64,000 nucleotides of DNA. Origin: Triatoma infestans (taxonomy: Eukaryota; Arthropoda; Insecta; Hemiptera; Reduviidae). The translations under genes were made by a program, and so were the position numbers. Of this stretch, positions 55,640 to 64,000 are shown in pieces. Each line of letters starts with the position of its first letter. The first letter of the stretch is position 1. The stretch covers positions 124,001-188,000 of the forward strand of contig JAAEAF010000676.1 in NCBI GenBank assembly GCA_011037195.1, in the 5' to 3' direction. The notes below the pieces were generated by a model that worked only from the letters and a program-made list of their open reading frames with translations, searched no databases and was not told where the DNA came from.

Positions 55640-58610
55640 GGATCCATCAATGCATATGGGATCCACTTATCCCAATCCCGTCCATCCCGACGGACAATGC
55701 AGGCTAGCGAATTCGTGAGAGTACGATGTAACCGTTCTACCATTCCATTACCTTGCGGGTGGTAAGACGTTGTTTCTAATTTCTTTATTCCCAGCGTTCT
55801 ACAGGCCGCCTTAAATAAATCGGAGGTAAAATTCCTCCCTTGGTCGGGGAGCACTCGGTCCGGGACCCCGTGTCTCAGTACCAGTGCCTCTACAAAGGCG
55901 CTGGCACTTTCTTCTGCCGACTGTTCCTTAAGCGGGACGGCTTCCGCATACCGGGAGAACCAGTCCACTATAGTCAACAGGTATCGGCTCCCTGCTGTGG
56001 TGGTAGGTAGGGGCCCTACAATATCGAGAGATACTTGCTCAAAGGGTCGGGACGCTTCCGTCACGGTTGCCAGTGGTACCTGCAACCCCGCGGGGGTCCT
56101 CCTCTCCTGACAGATTTTACAGGCCCGCACATACTCCTTTATGTCTCGCCCCATCTTGGGCCAGAGGTACCGCATTTGGACGCGCTGTGTGGTACGTTTT
56201 ATTCCTGGATGTCCCGACCATGGGGTACTATGGCAGTGGTATATTACCGCCTCCCGTTCGCTTTTGGGCACTAGCACCGCTCTATTAGCTCCGTTTCCCT
56301 CCTTTCCGCTAAAGTATAGCAGTCCATTCTCTGCTCGGTTTGCCAGTTTGCGTCTCTCCATTGATTGGCACCATTTATCCCCCTCTTGCGCTACACGCCA
56401 TCTGATCTTGGGGTCGATACTCCGCGTATTCACAGCCCCCACCGCTCGGCTGAGTGCGTCCGCGTTAGTATGTTTCAACCCTGGCCTATGTACCACTTCG
56501 TAGGTGAACTCTGCCAGTCGCAATGACCACCGTGTTAACCTGGCCGATGGGTCCCTAAGGTGTAGCATCCACCGTAAAGCCGAATGATCTGTGATCAGGG
56601 TAAACTGGCGGCCCAACAGATAACACCGGAACTGGGCCGTAGCCCACACGACTGCCAATAGTTCGCGCTCCGTGGTTGAGTACTTTTGTTCGGCGGCAGT
56701 TAACTGCCGGCTAGCAAAGGCCACCGGCCTTTCGCACCTGTCGCGCCTTTGGGACAACACCGCCCCGATCGCGACGGCTGATTCATCGGTCGCCAACTCA
56801 AAGGGGTCCGAAAAGTCAGGATAAATCAGTACTGCCTCTGAGCAAAGGGCCTTCCGCAGCGCGTCGAATGCCCCTTGCTGCTCCGGGCCCCACTGGAAGG
56901 ACACGTCTTGCTTCAGTAGCGAGGTAAGGGGCCTGGCGTGATGAGCGAAGCCTCGAATAAACCTCCGATAGTACCCGGCAAGTCCTAGAAAGCTTTTAAC
57001 TTCCCGCTCCGAGGTAGGTACCGGATAGTCGCGGATTGCTTGCACCTTCTCTGGATCCGGACAGACACCTTCCGCGGTCACCACATGCCCCAAATAACGT
57101 ACGCTAGCCTCGGCAAACTGGCACTTTTCCAGGGTTATTTTAAGATTGGCGCTCTCCAGTCGGGAGAGCACATTCTCCAATCGTCGACAGTGTTCCGGGA
57201 TCGTAGAACTGAAAATGATCACGTCATCCATGTAGACGAAGCATTCCGTTCCCTTGACTTCCGACAGCAACTGATCCATCAGTCGCTGAAAGGTGGCGGG
57301 GGCGTTCACTAGCCCGAATGCCATTCTTTTGTATTCGTAATGCCCCCCCAACGTGGTGAATGCCGTCTTCTCACAGTCTTCAGGTCTAATAGGGATTTGA
57401 TGATACCCACATCTTAGGTCTAGGGTCGTAAAATACCTACTTCGTCCCAGGGCTTCTAAGGTTTCTACTATTAGCGGGAGTGGGTAGGCATCCGCCTTCG
57501 TAATTTGGTTGAGGCCCCGGAAATCAGTACAGAAGCGGAACTTAGTACTTCCGTCACCTGCTTTTTTCTGAACCAGGACCACCGGCGCGGACCAGGGGCT
57601 TTGAGACGGCTCTATGATTCCCGCCTGTAACATATGTTGCAGATGCTCCGCCACGATTGGTTTCTGATTATGTGGTACTCGATAGGGACGCTTTACAATG
57701 GGCCCCTCCTCATACGTTCTGATATGGTGATACGTGGGTAGACTGCATCCTCTCGCGTCCGGTTCATCAAAAATTTGACCATATCTGCTGAGTACGGAGA
57801 GGAATTGCTCCTGATCAGGCGGCGGCAAGTGTCTTAGTTTTTCCACAACTTCGGTTTTTTTCCCGTGCGGACCACCTTCCGTGACCCCTGGGCCTCTCTC
57901 CACAGTTCGCACCACCCTTGAACCCTCCTCTATTTCGTAAGATTGTATTGTCTCCGCTAGCCCCAGGGTCTGCCCTTTTCCCAAAATGACGGGTTCCTTG
58001 CTCAGGTTAATTGCTCTAACCCAAATTTGGCGCTTTGCCGGTAGGTGAAGGCTGCGCGCCGAGCTGAGGTTGTGGGACTGGCTCAACTATCACGTCTCCC
58101 TCCAGTTGGTTTTTTTAGTCGGCCCTCAATAAGTTTTTCCGCGTACGGCGGGATTTCTACGCGTCTTGCCGCTTTCACCTCCGTGGGGTTGCTATTTCTC
58201 CTCTGGGGTTCCGGATGGGTTTCTCTAATTCCGGGATATGCCTGCCCCACTTCTACTTTCCCTCCTCGGGCATCCAATATGACCCCCAGCTTGGACATCA
58301 AGCCCCCCCATTAACCCGTCGCCGACCGTACTTATGTTGGCTATCAGGAACTGGTGTCTCACCGCTACCTCTCCAAGCTTACACTCCACTTCTTGTTCCC
58401 CCTCTGCCGGAAGGGCTCTACCCGTCACCCCGGTAGCTACGCCTTTCGGTTTTCTTAGGGGTATACCAACCATGGCTCGTTTCAGAATGGAGATCTCCGA
58501 TCCACTATCCACAAGCAATGTCCTTGGCTGCCCGGCGACCGTAAGAACCATGGTTACCCCTTTTTCTCCCCCCGAAGAAACCGTGGGTATTAAGGTTGGG
58601 GCCCCCGGTG
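55640..58610 (-). pseudogene. Gypsy pol: protease, reverse transcriptase, RNase H, partial integrase
   Basis: Protease active site LLVDSGSEIS (about 58500). At least three frame changes follow: in a run of seven G near 58305, near 58110 and near 58060. Then a long open frame to 55546 carries: reverse transcriptase (FRFCTDFRGLNQITKADAYP, TLDLRCGYHQIPI, FGLVNAPATFQRLMD, FVYMDDVIIFS with the YMDD catalytic pair), RNase H (PFELATDESAVAIGAVLSQ, STTERELLAVVWA, LITDHSALRWML) and integrase (HCHSTPWSGHPGIKRT with CKICQERR zinc site; LDIVGPL, LPDQGRNFTS and GMVERLHRTL as the D, D, E motifs). After WIPYALM the frame runs into unrelated array sequence. Confidence 0.88.
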
Positions 58611-59651
58611 AAAATCCGGACCGGACGATGGGGCACTCGAGGGTCCGCTCCCTTTTGAGCCCATTTCTTGTTCGGTTTCGGCATGGCAGCACCCGCATAC
58701 CTTCGCTGGGCCAACTCGCCTCGCACAGTTGCGCGCAAAGTGTCCTGGCTGCCCGCATACGTAGCAGCTCCCCCCTGGGTTCGGCCTATTCTCACTAGGC
58801 CGCCTGGGGGGGTTTCGTATTTGGGGTGTTTGGGGTCTCCTTTGAGGGCATTCCCGCGCAAGGTGTCCTTGCTGCCGGCATCTGAAGCAAGTAAAATTTC
58901 CCAAGGCCAGGCCAGAGGGTCTCCTCGCCCCTTCTCTACTCCCCCCTTGTATTGCCCGCACCTCATTCTGAATGGGTAATTGGTTTTGGGCATTTTCTAT
59001 AATTGTTGCTGCCTCTATAGCCGTTTTGAACGAATTTGGGGATTGGTACCGTAATGGTAACCCGATTTCTCTTCTTAACCCTCTCATAAACGCAGCTAGC
59101 GTCACCTGCATAATTTGCTTCCGTGCCCATTCCATCTCTTCCGCGGACATTGCTTCCTTCGGGATAGTCTCTTCCCCCAGTTTACGACAACGATCCGCGA
59201 ACTCTTTAACTGTTTCTCCTGCTCGTTGCGACACTGCATTTAACTGCAGTAGCTTTTCTGCTGGGGATTGAGTGGGCCCAAATCGTTCGGTGAGGACCTC
59301 ACAATAATCTGCTAGGGTTACGGTGGGTTCTAGGAGTGCAGGGAACCCTGCTACACAAGCTGCTGCAGCTCCTATCAATTTAAGTTGGCAGATAAGTGTT
59401 TTGTCTTGCTCTGACCACCCCCCACACTTTGCTACCCTCCCTATGTTCTTCAAGAAACTATCCACACTTTCTTCATCCTCTCTCCCCCCCCAAGGGCGAA
59501 TTAGAGATTGCAACGACATATCTCGTTTGATTTTACTTTGTTCTGTTTTACTCCCCTCTGCTAAATTCGTCATGGTTGCTTGTCTCAAGGTAGTGTATTC
59601 TACCTTCAACTTTTTCAGTTCGGCTTCTAACTGTTCTACTTTTTTTTCCAT
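58590..59651 (-). CDS. Gypsy gag polyprotein
   Basis: 353 codons from the ATG at 59651. An N-terminal coiled coil (MEKKVEQLEAELKKLKVEYT) is followed by a retrotransposon gag capsid region (ESVDSFLKNIGRVAKCGGWS ... LLQLNAVSQRAGETVKEFAD, FMRGLRREIGLPLRY) and two CCHC zinc knuckles: CFRCRQQGHLAREC and CYVCGQPGHFARNC. It assembles the particle and binds RNA. The frame is open to a stop at 58590. Protease is encoded in the -1 frame, overlapping the end of gag near a CGG GGG CCC run that could serve as a slip site. The ATG at 59651 is preferred to 59699, whose extra residues come from an A/T homopolymer. Confidence 0.85.
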   Translation of the reverse strand: MEKKVEQLEAELKKLKVEYTTLRQATMTNLAEGSKTEQSKIKRDMSLQSLIRPWGGREDEESVDSFLKNIGRVAKCGGWSEQDKTLICQLKLIGAAAACVAGFPALLEPTVTLADYCEVLTERFGPTQSPAEKLLQLNAVSQRAGETVKEFADRCRKLGEETIPKEAMSAEEMEWARKQIMQVTLAAFMRGLRREIGLPLRYQSPNSFKTAIEAATIIENAQNQLPIQNEVRAIQGGSREGARRPSGLALGNFTCFRCRQQGHLARECPQRRPQTPQIRNPPRRPSENRPNPGGSCYVCGQPGHFARNCARRVGPAKVCGCCHAETEQEMGSKGSGPSSAPSSGPDFHRGPQP

Positions 59652-60172
59652 TTTTTTTTTCAAGAAAAAAAAGAAAAAAATTCCCACAAAACAAAACAAA
59701 AATTTTATAATATCCTTTTGAAATTTTATAACTAAAATTATTATATCAGTACTTTTTTTTTTAAAAGAATAAAAAAAAAAATATTTCTTTTAATTACGTG
59801 TACAGTCGTATGTACTTATAAATGGTACGTATTATTTCCGATTAGTTTCCTATAGCTTGTAGCTGTGTGTGTGGCATAGCAACAGACAGCTACTGTCTCT
59901 AGTTCAAGGTCACTTCGCTATTCACTTGCTTCGTAGCCTTATTGCCTTTTCTCTTCTATACTATTATTACGTACACTTTTATGAATATTTACATTTGATT
60001 ATATACAATTTCTACAGTTATATACACAAATCCACAACGATTAAAAGAAAGAAAAGAAAAAAAAAACCCAAAACAAAATTAGTAATATACGATACAACCC
60101 TTTAAAAAAAAAATTCTTTTTATTTTGTTCTCTTTTTTTTTTTAAAATAAAAACCCCACACCTGACACCACT

Positions 60173-60516
60173 GTAATAAGTGGGAACGGGATAGGGGAAG
60201 GGATTACAGATCACACTTAGTTAAATCAAAATAATACAACTATGTATTTAGTTAAATAAACAAGATTACTTTTTAAGACACAATCTATATTACAAATTAA
60301 GGAAATTATTCTCTGCCTCCTGTGCCACTCCAACCTCCGCAAACGGGTCGCGCCGCCAATCGCTCCTGGTAGGGTAACAACGCTGAAAAACTCCAAAGTT
60401 CTCTCGCCCACACTATAGGCCGAACTGGTGCACAGCTGGCCAGACGCCAGGCTCCACTACGTTCGGGCGTCTTCGACTACTTCCGGCCGGCCTAGCCGAT
60501 AGCGTCTACTCACATT
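60173..60516 (-). repeat. Putative gypsy 5' LTR
   Basis: Placed between TGTGAGTAGACGC (minus-strand start, at 60516) and CCCACTTATTACA (minus-strand end, at 60173), which precedes the primer-binding-like TGGTGTCAGG. The inner end is well supported by the TGG; the outer end rests on a TG dinucleotide only, because no second LTR exists for comparison. Confidence 0.45.
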
Positions 60517-60799
60517 AATGATGTTAGTTTGAATCGTTATTTAATTTAATTTAATTTTTTTTAATATATTATATTTTGATTAGTTAAGTGTAAAATAAAT
60601 CTCCCTCCAACAACAGAGTTTAAAAATTAGACCCCCACGTGTTGTTTCCATTGTAAGCAGAATTTGCCCTTTAACAACCCAAACACGTGTTTTCCCACCC
60701 AGCTGACCATACCACTTGACCTAGCTTAAGAGTTTAGTTTTAAATACAGTTAAAATAATACCAGTCAGTGTGTAAACTAACTTTGCTCTGTGCAAGTCT

Positions 60800-60905
60800 G
60801 TGTTGTCCCACTGTCTGAAAAAACGCATCCTGATGATGGGCGAACGCCCGAAACCGGTCGATGACCACAAAATGAAGCAGGCTACCACGGAAAATGTCTC
60901 TGATG
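60800..60905 (+). repeat. 100-bp repeat shared with 18373-18475
   Basis: Near-identical to the 18.4 kb copy (about five differences). It contains the hammerhead-like motif 60826-60863. It is followed by AT-rich DNA ending in AATAAAGTGAAAC. Confidence 0.85.
60826..60863 (+). ncRNA. Hammerhead ribozyme-like motif, family A copy 2
   Basis: CATC (60826-60829), CTGATGA (60830-60836), T, stem GGGC/GCCC with loop GAAC (60838-60849), GAAA (60850-60853), C, CG, GTC (60857-60859), GATG (60860-60863). The core is the consensus CTGATGA; the 18.4 kb copy has A at variable position 7. Stem I pairs perfectly over four bases and stem II over four. This is the most complete motif in the window. Confidence 0.6.
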
Positions 60906-61406
60906 AGAAAAAAGAATATTTGTTATGAGTGTTTTTGTAAAATGGGTTATGAGTGTTTATGTTCTTTTAATAAAGTGAAACAATTGTTTGGTTTATTTTT
61001 ATTTCTTTAAAATTCCTAAAGTATGAAGGCCGATGAAGTCTTCAGAATTATATCAAATGGAAAAGCGAGAAAGCTAATCTCCGGATTTGTCATGTTGAAG
61101 TTGAAAAACGCAAAAAATGGCTGGATGGTTTCAGGGGAGACAAAAATCAACATCGGATCGAGGAATAACAAATCTTCTACATTCCAATAGTTCTAGCAAT
61201 AAGTGTTCCTGTAGGAATTTAAGTGTACGGTACAATGTTTGTAAGTAAGTTAGCGTCATCAACTGGGATATCAAAGCCTGTAAGGACCCTGATATTTCTG
61301 AAGTCAAGGACAAAATAATTCCTCCTTAGGGAAAGAGAGAACAAAATGAATGCTTTGTTCAATTTTCATGTTTTTTTTTTTTAAACTTTCTTCAATTCTG
61401 TTGCAG

Positions 61407-61630
61407 ATAAGTTGGTATGTGCAGTAATTGCATTGTTAGTTACCTGTAAGACAACACGATGTCATAATGAATGCACTTACTCCATAAACATAACACCTGG
61501 TCAACACTACCAGATAAGAAATCCAACTTTTCCAAATTATTATACACCTGGCATTGACTGCACTTGGGACATGACAACCAGCCAAGGGTATCGTATAAAA
61601 CTGACATGCGACAATATAAACATGCCTTCG
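61407..61630 (+). CDS. CUB-domain protein, upstream exon seen
   Basis: An internal exon of a secreted CUB-domain protein. The acceptor is TTCTGTTGCAG at 61406 and the donor TCG|GTAAGT at 61631; two bases finish a codon, then 74 codons. A hydrophobic run (KLVCAVIALLVTC) is likely the signal peptide, whose start codon must be in an earlier exon that I could not find. The CUB pattern follows: CTYSINITPGQHYQIRNPTF, PNYYTPGIDCTWDM, YRIKLTCDNINMPS. CUB domains of this shape precede the protease domain in many insect secreted serine proteases, but no protease part is visible here. Confidence 0.75.
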
Positions 61631-62282
61631 GTAAGTGGTACATGCTATTTTGTAATATGGTGTATGTAGTGTGTAGTTTAAAAAATATTTCTTTCGTTCC
61701 TGGAACAATGGAAGAAATATTTAGGAAGCTTGTCACGCATGACAGAAGTGATTCTTTATTAGGCGTAAGTAATACGATTAATAAGGGACGATAAGGAGAT
61801 TTGGATATTCTAGTATACGTTATTATAGATTTCATCTAGGACATAATGTGGGAGAACATTAAAGTTTCTATGGGAATTATATAATTGGGTGGCAAAGAGA
61901 GTAGTCAGGTGGATGAGTAGTCAGGACGAATGATTTTTGATTGGGGGGGTTAAGTACGATTATAGACAGATCGCTGGATTGATGCCCACACTTTTTCTGT
62001 ATATGGTTCTCAAACAGCTTTATATTATTATGCTCCATAGTTGTCAAACGGCTTTACAAAACGTTTCGTAAATTAATCACCTCTTGGCAAGAGATCAGCT
62101 ACATCAATCGTCTAGTATTTCGCATTAGAATTTTAACATATTAAAATAATATTGCTCATTACCACATAATGTGCCACATTAGATTGAACTCGCAATGTGG
62201 TAATTGTAAGACGAGAAAAAAGTGTATGGATGATTTACAATTATTGGTTTAATTATTGTTTATTTATATTTTTTTTTTACAG

Positions 62283-62410
62283 AGTGATAGCAGCTGTAAG
62301 GATTATCTGGCCGTAACAACTACTGGTGATCTTCGAGATGCTTCGGCATTTTGTGTTTCTTTTACTATAACAGGATCAACACTTAAAATTGAGCTGATTT
62401 CTTCAAGATG
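62283..62410 (+). CDS. CUB-domain protein, next exon
   Basis: Acceptor TTTTACAG at 62282, donor AGATG|GTAAGC at 62411; phase 0 entry matches the previous exon. It continues the CUB domain: SDSSCKDYLAVTTTGDLRDA, SAFCVSFTITGSTLKIELIS. The third and fourth CUB cysteines fall here. The gene continues beyond; no further exon was recognised before 64000, where the DNA is repeats. Confidence 0.75.
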
Positions 62411-62731
62411 GTAAGCAATTTAAGGTCTTTAAATATGGGAACTATTTAAAAATATTCGTAATTCTGAAAGATAGATCTTTTGTTATCTACAATGAGCAGT
62501 ATTACAGACCGACAAGTATTACTATCTTGATTACTTAGTGCTGCTCTTTGCTAGCCTATCTAGCGGAAGCTATCTTGAAGCATTTAAAATGAAGCCCTCT
62601 CAGCCGGTCGTAGATCAAAATCAGTTTTTGACTTCTCCACATCTTCAGGATCGTACTCCTGCTTTAAGTTCAATAACCAGGAGATCTTGAGGAGCGGTCA
62701 ATAAAAATTACGCTTTTTTAAAAACTTTTCC

Positions 62732-62762
62732 AACGTTTCGACAAATTTATTGTCTTCTTCAG
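62732..62762 (-). ncRNA. Hammerhead-like motif, family C, intact core
   Basis: Minus strand: CTGAAGA, one A, perfect stem GACAA/TTGTC with loop TAAAT, GAAA, C, then GTT. It has the same layout as the other motifs but no loop in stem III. It lies about 0.8 kb downstream, in the same orientation, of the GIY-YIG remnant at 63570-63999, the same spacing as in Penelope-like element 1. Confidence 0.45.
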
Positions 62763-62859
62763 GTATCTGAACAACAATCAGATAACAATAATAATTTTTT
62801 TTTTAAGGATTTCCTCAATACTGAGGCTCTCCTGAACCAAAAATTGTTTTTTTTTTAGC

Positions 62860-63289
62860 ATTAATGGAGTTTTGAAATGGTCGGGGAGCTGGCCCGACGC
62901 ATTAACCTCCAACGTCAAGGACCAGGGGATTTTTTTTCAGAGTTCCCAACTCTTAGACAAGTTGTCTTCACTACGACTGCGAGCCTTGTCTGCCCGTTCA
63001 GAAAGGGTATAGGAGAAGAGCGAAGGGAAGGGGTAAGTACTCTTCACCCCGGACAGTGGTGGGAAGAGTCTCTTTTAGTTGCCTCTTACGACAGGCAGAG
63101 ATACCATGGGTAAATTCTATTCCGGGCCCATACGGTGGTGCCTAATGTAAGTGTAAGGTGTCTAGAAAGATCAAATGTAAAATTGTAGATAGTGTAGGTG
63201 TAAGAAGTGTAAAATCATGTGGCGTGTGCTGACTGGTACTCGCGGGGTCGTCACTCCCCAGGAGCAGCTAATCTACTCACCCTGCGGGG

Positions 63290-63328
<39 letters not shown>
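62860..63328 (+). repeat. SINE-like repeat ending in an (ATA)n tail
   Basis: Compact, GC-richer block: TCGGGGAGCTGGCCCGACGC (62881), TTAGTTGCCTCTTACGACAG followed by GCAGAGATACCATGG (63075-63112), GGTCGTCACTCCCCAGGAGC, then CTGCGGGGATAATAATAA running into about twelve ATA triplets (63291-63328). A 'TCGCCTCTTACGACAGGCAG' segment is, as I remember, a widely conserved tail of animal SINEs/LINEs; I cannot name the family. No ORF of note. Confidence 0.5.
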
Positions 63329-63331
<3 letters not shown>

Positions 63332-63569
63332 TCATCATCATCATCTTCATCACAACCATAATCATAATATAGATAATAATAATAAAGAAATAGTGTTGAG
63401 ACAATTAATAAATAACAAAAAAAAAATAAGTTACAAAATTAAAAAAAAAAAAAGTTAATCGGGGCTTTATATGTAATTATAAACATATAATTTTTATTAA
63501 ACACACTAAACAACAAAATATGTACTAAACAAAACTTGATATGACAGAAAGAGTTGCTTATGGAATGAG

Positions 63570-63999
63570 CTACATCATCAGAAATGAAGGTATATGGTAG
63601 ATGAAGAGGTTATTAAAAGGTAGTATTAGGGAGTGGGGGATGGAAAGGAAGTCCAATGAAGTATGGGAATTTCCAGGACGGGGGTTTAGGATACTGTTGT
63701 AGATAAGTGATAAGTTGTTTGTGTCCGTTCTATAATTAATTGAAGTAATGTGTTTTTTAATGTTTATCATTTCTAAAATGTTTCTTTTTTTCTTTTTGGT
63801 GTTGGCCGCAAGAATTGTAGGATTTTCATAGTCAAAAATGTGGTCAAATTCAATACGATGTCTTGTGAGGGCGGTAGTCGTGTCGTTGTATTTTTTAACT
63901 TTGCAGTCGTATTCGTGTTGGTATAGTCTTTTTTTAAATACTGTAAAGTCTGCCAATGTGTATGGCGGGCATTGTTTGCAGTCAATTTCTTAAATTAAA
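63570..63999 (-). pseudogene. Penelope-like element 3: GIY-YIG endonuclease remnant
   Basis: Minus strand: CKQCPP and a broken YIG core (the frame shifts at about 63940), then FKKRLYQHEYDCKVKKYNDT, TTALTRHRIEFDHIFDYENP (His region) and LEMINIKKHITSINYRTDTN with NLSLIYNSILN, the typical end of Penelope-type GIY-YIG domains. The reverse transcriptase part would lie past the window's end. It is a different lineage from elements 1 and 2 by sequence. Confidence 0.8.
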
Positions 64000-64000
64000 T

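Larger units (their letters stand above)
55630..60516 (-). mobile_element. Ty3/gypsy LTR retrotransposon, 3' truncated
   Basis: From high to low coordinates: a 5' LTR-like end (60516-60173), a primer-binding-like TGGTGTCAGGTG immediately inside it (about 60172-60161), an A/T-rich leader, gag (59651-58590), protease, reverse transcriptase, RNase H and integrase (58610-55640). The integrase stops in mid-domain at the tandem array (about 55630), and no 3' LTR was found. Coding DNA is GC-rich relative to the surroundings. Confidence 0.85.

Noticed and set aside
55036..55765. Plus-strand ORFs of 150-223 codons with zinc knuckles
   Set aside because: They run through the 53-bp tandem array and the inverted gag piece; the knuckles belong to the captured gag segment and the rest is repeat translation.

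Overview
This is a 64 kb, AT-rich piece of an animal nuclear genome, almost certainly an insect: a multi-exon gene with long GT-AG introns sits among arthropod-type transposons (Jockey-like and RNase H-bearing LINEs, Penelope-like elements, mariner, piggyBac, Ty3/gypsy, tRNA-derived SINEs). A hemipteran-like genome is a guess; nothing in the window fixes the order.

Region by region. 1-7100: no gene; a dispersed repeat, a tRNA-derived SINE and a solo-LTR-like block. 7116-22555 (minus): a complete beta-glucuronidase gene, assembled from splice sites and homology into 12 coding exons and about 654 codons with both catalytic glutamates. Its ninth exon exists in two intact copies (11856-11940 and 9078-9159) with matching splice phases; using both would break the frame, so the copies look mutually exclusive. 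22800-27800: no gene, dispersed repeats. 27830-35800: a nested transposon stack, with a Penelope-like element beside a LINE remnant that is split by a nearly intact Jockey-like element, followed by an insertion flanked by a 16-bp duplication. 36000-43560: a foldback element, an internally deleted mariner, a second Penelope-like tail and an array of the dispersed repeat. 43560-52800: mostly non-coding, with a second SINE, a second Penelope-like RT/GIY-YIG remnant and a hairpin plus TATA-box repeat leading into an unidentified 95-codon ORF. 52841-54890: a dead piggyBac. 54903-60516: a 53-bp tandem array holding an inverted piece of gag, joined to a broken Ty3/gypsy element. 61407-62410: two exons of a CUB-domain gene that continues past what can be traced. 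62860-64000: a SINE-like repeat and a third Penelope-like GIY-YIG remnant.

Two signals stand out. The first is the duplicated glucuronidase exon, which would swap a 27-28 residue stretch lying between the two catalytic residues. The second is a set of about ten short motifs with a hammerhead-ribozyme layout (CTGANGA, hairpin, GAAAC, GTH), several at the 3' end of Penelope-like copies and two in an almost identical 100-bp repeat at 18.4 kb and 60.8 kb. A third, less understood, signal is a high-copy modular repeat with terminal inverted repeats and a recurring CCGGAAGTG box. All calls come from reading the sequence; no database search was possible.
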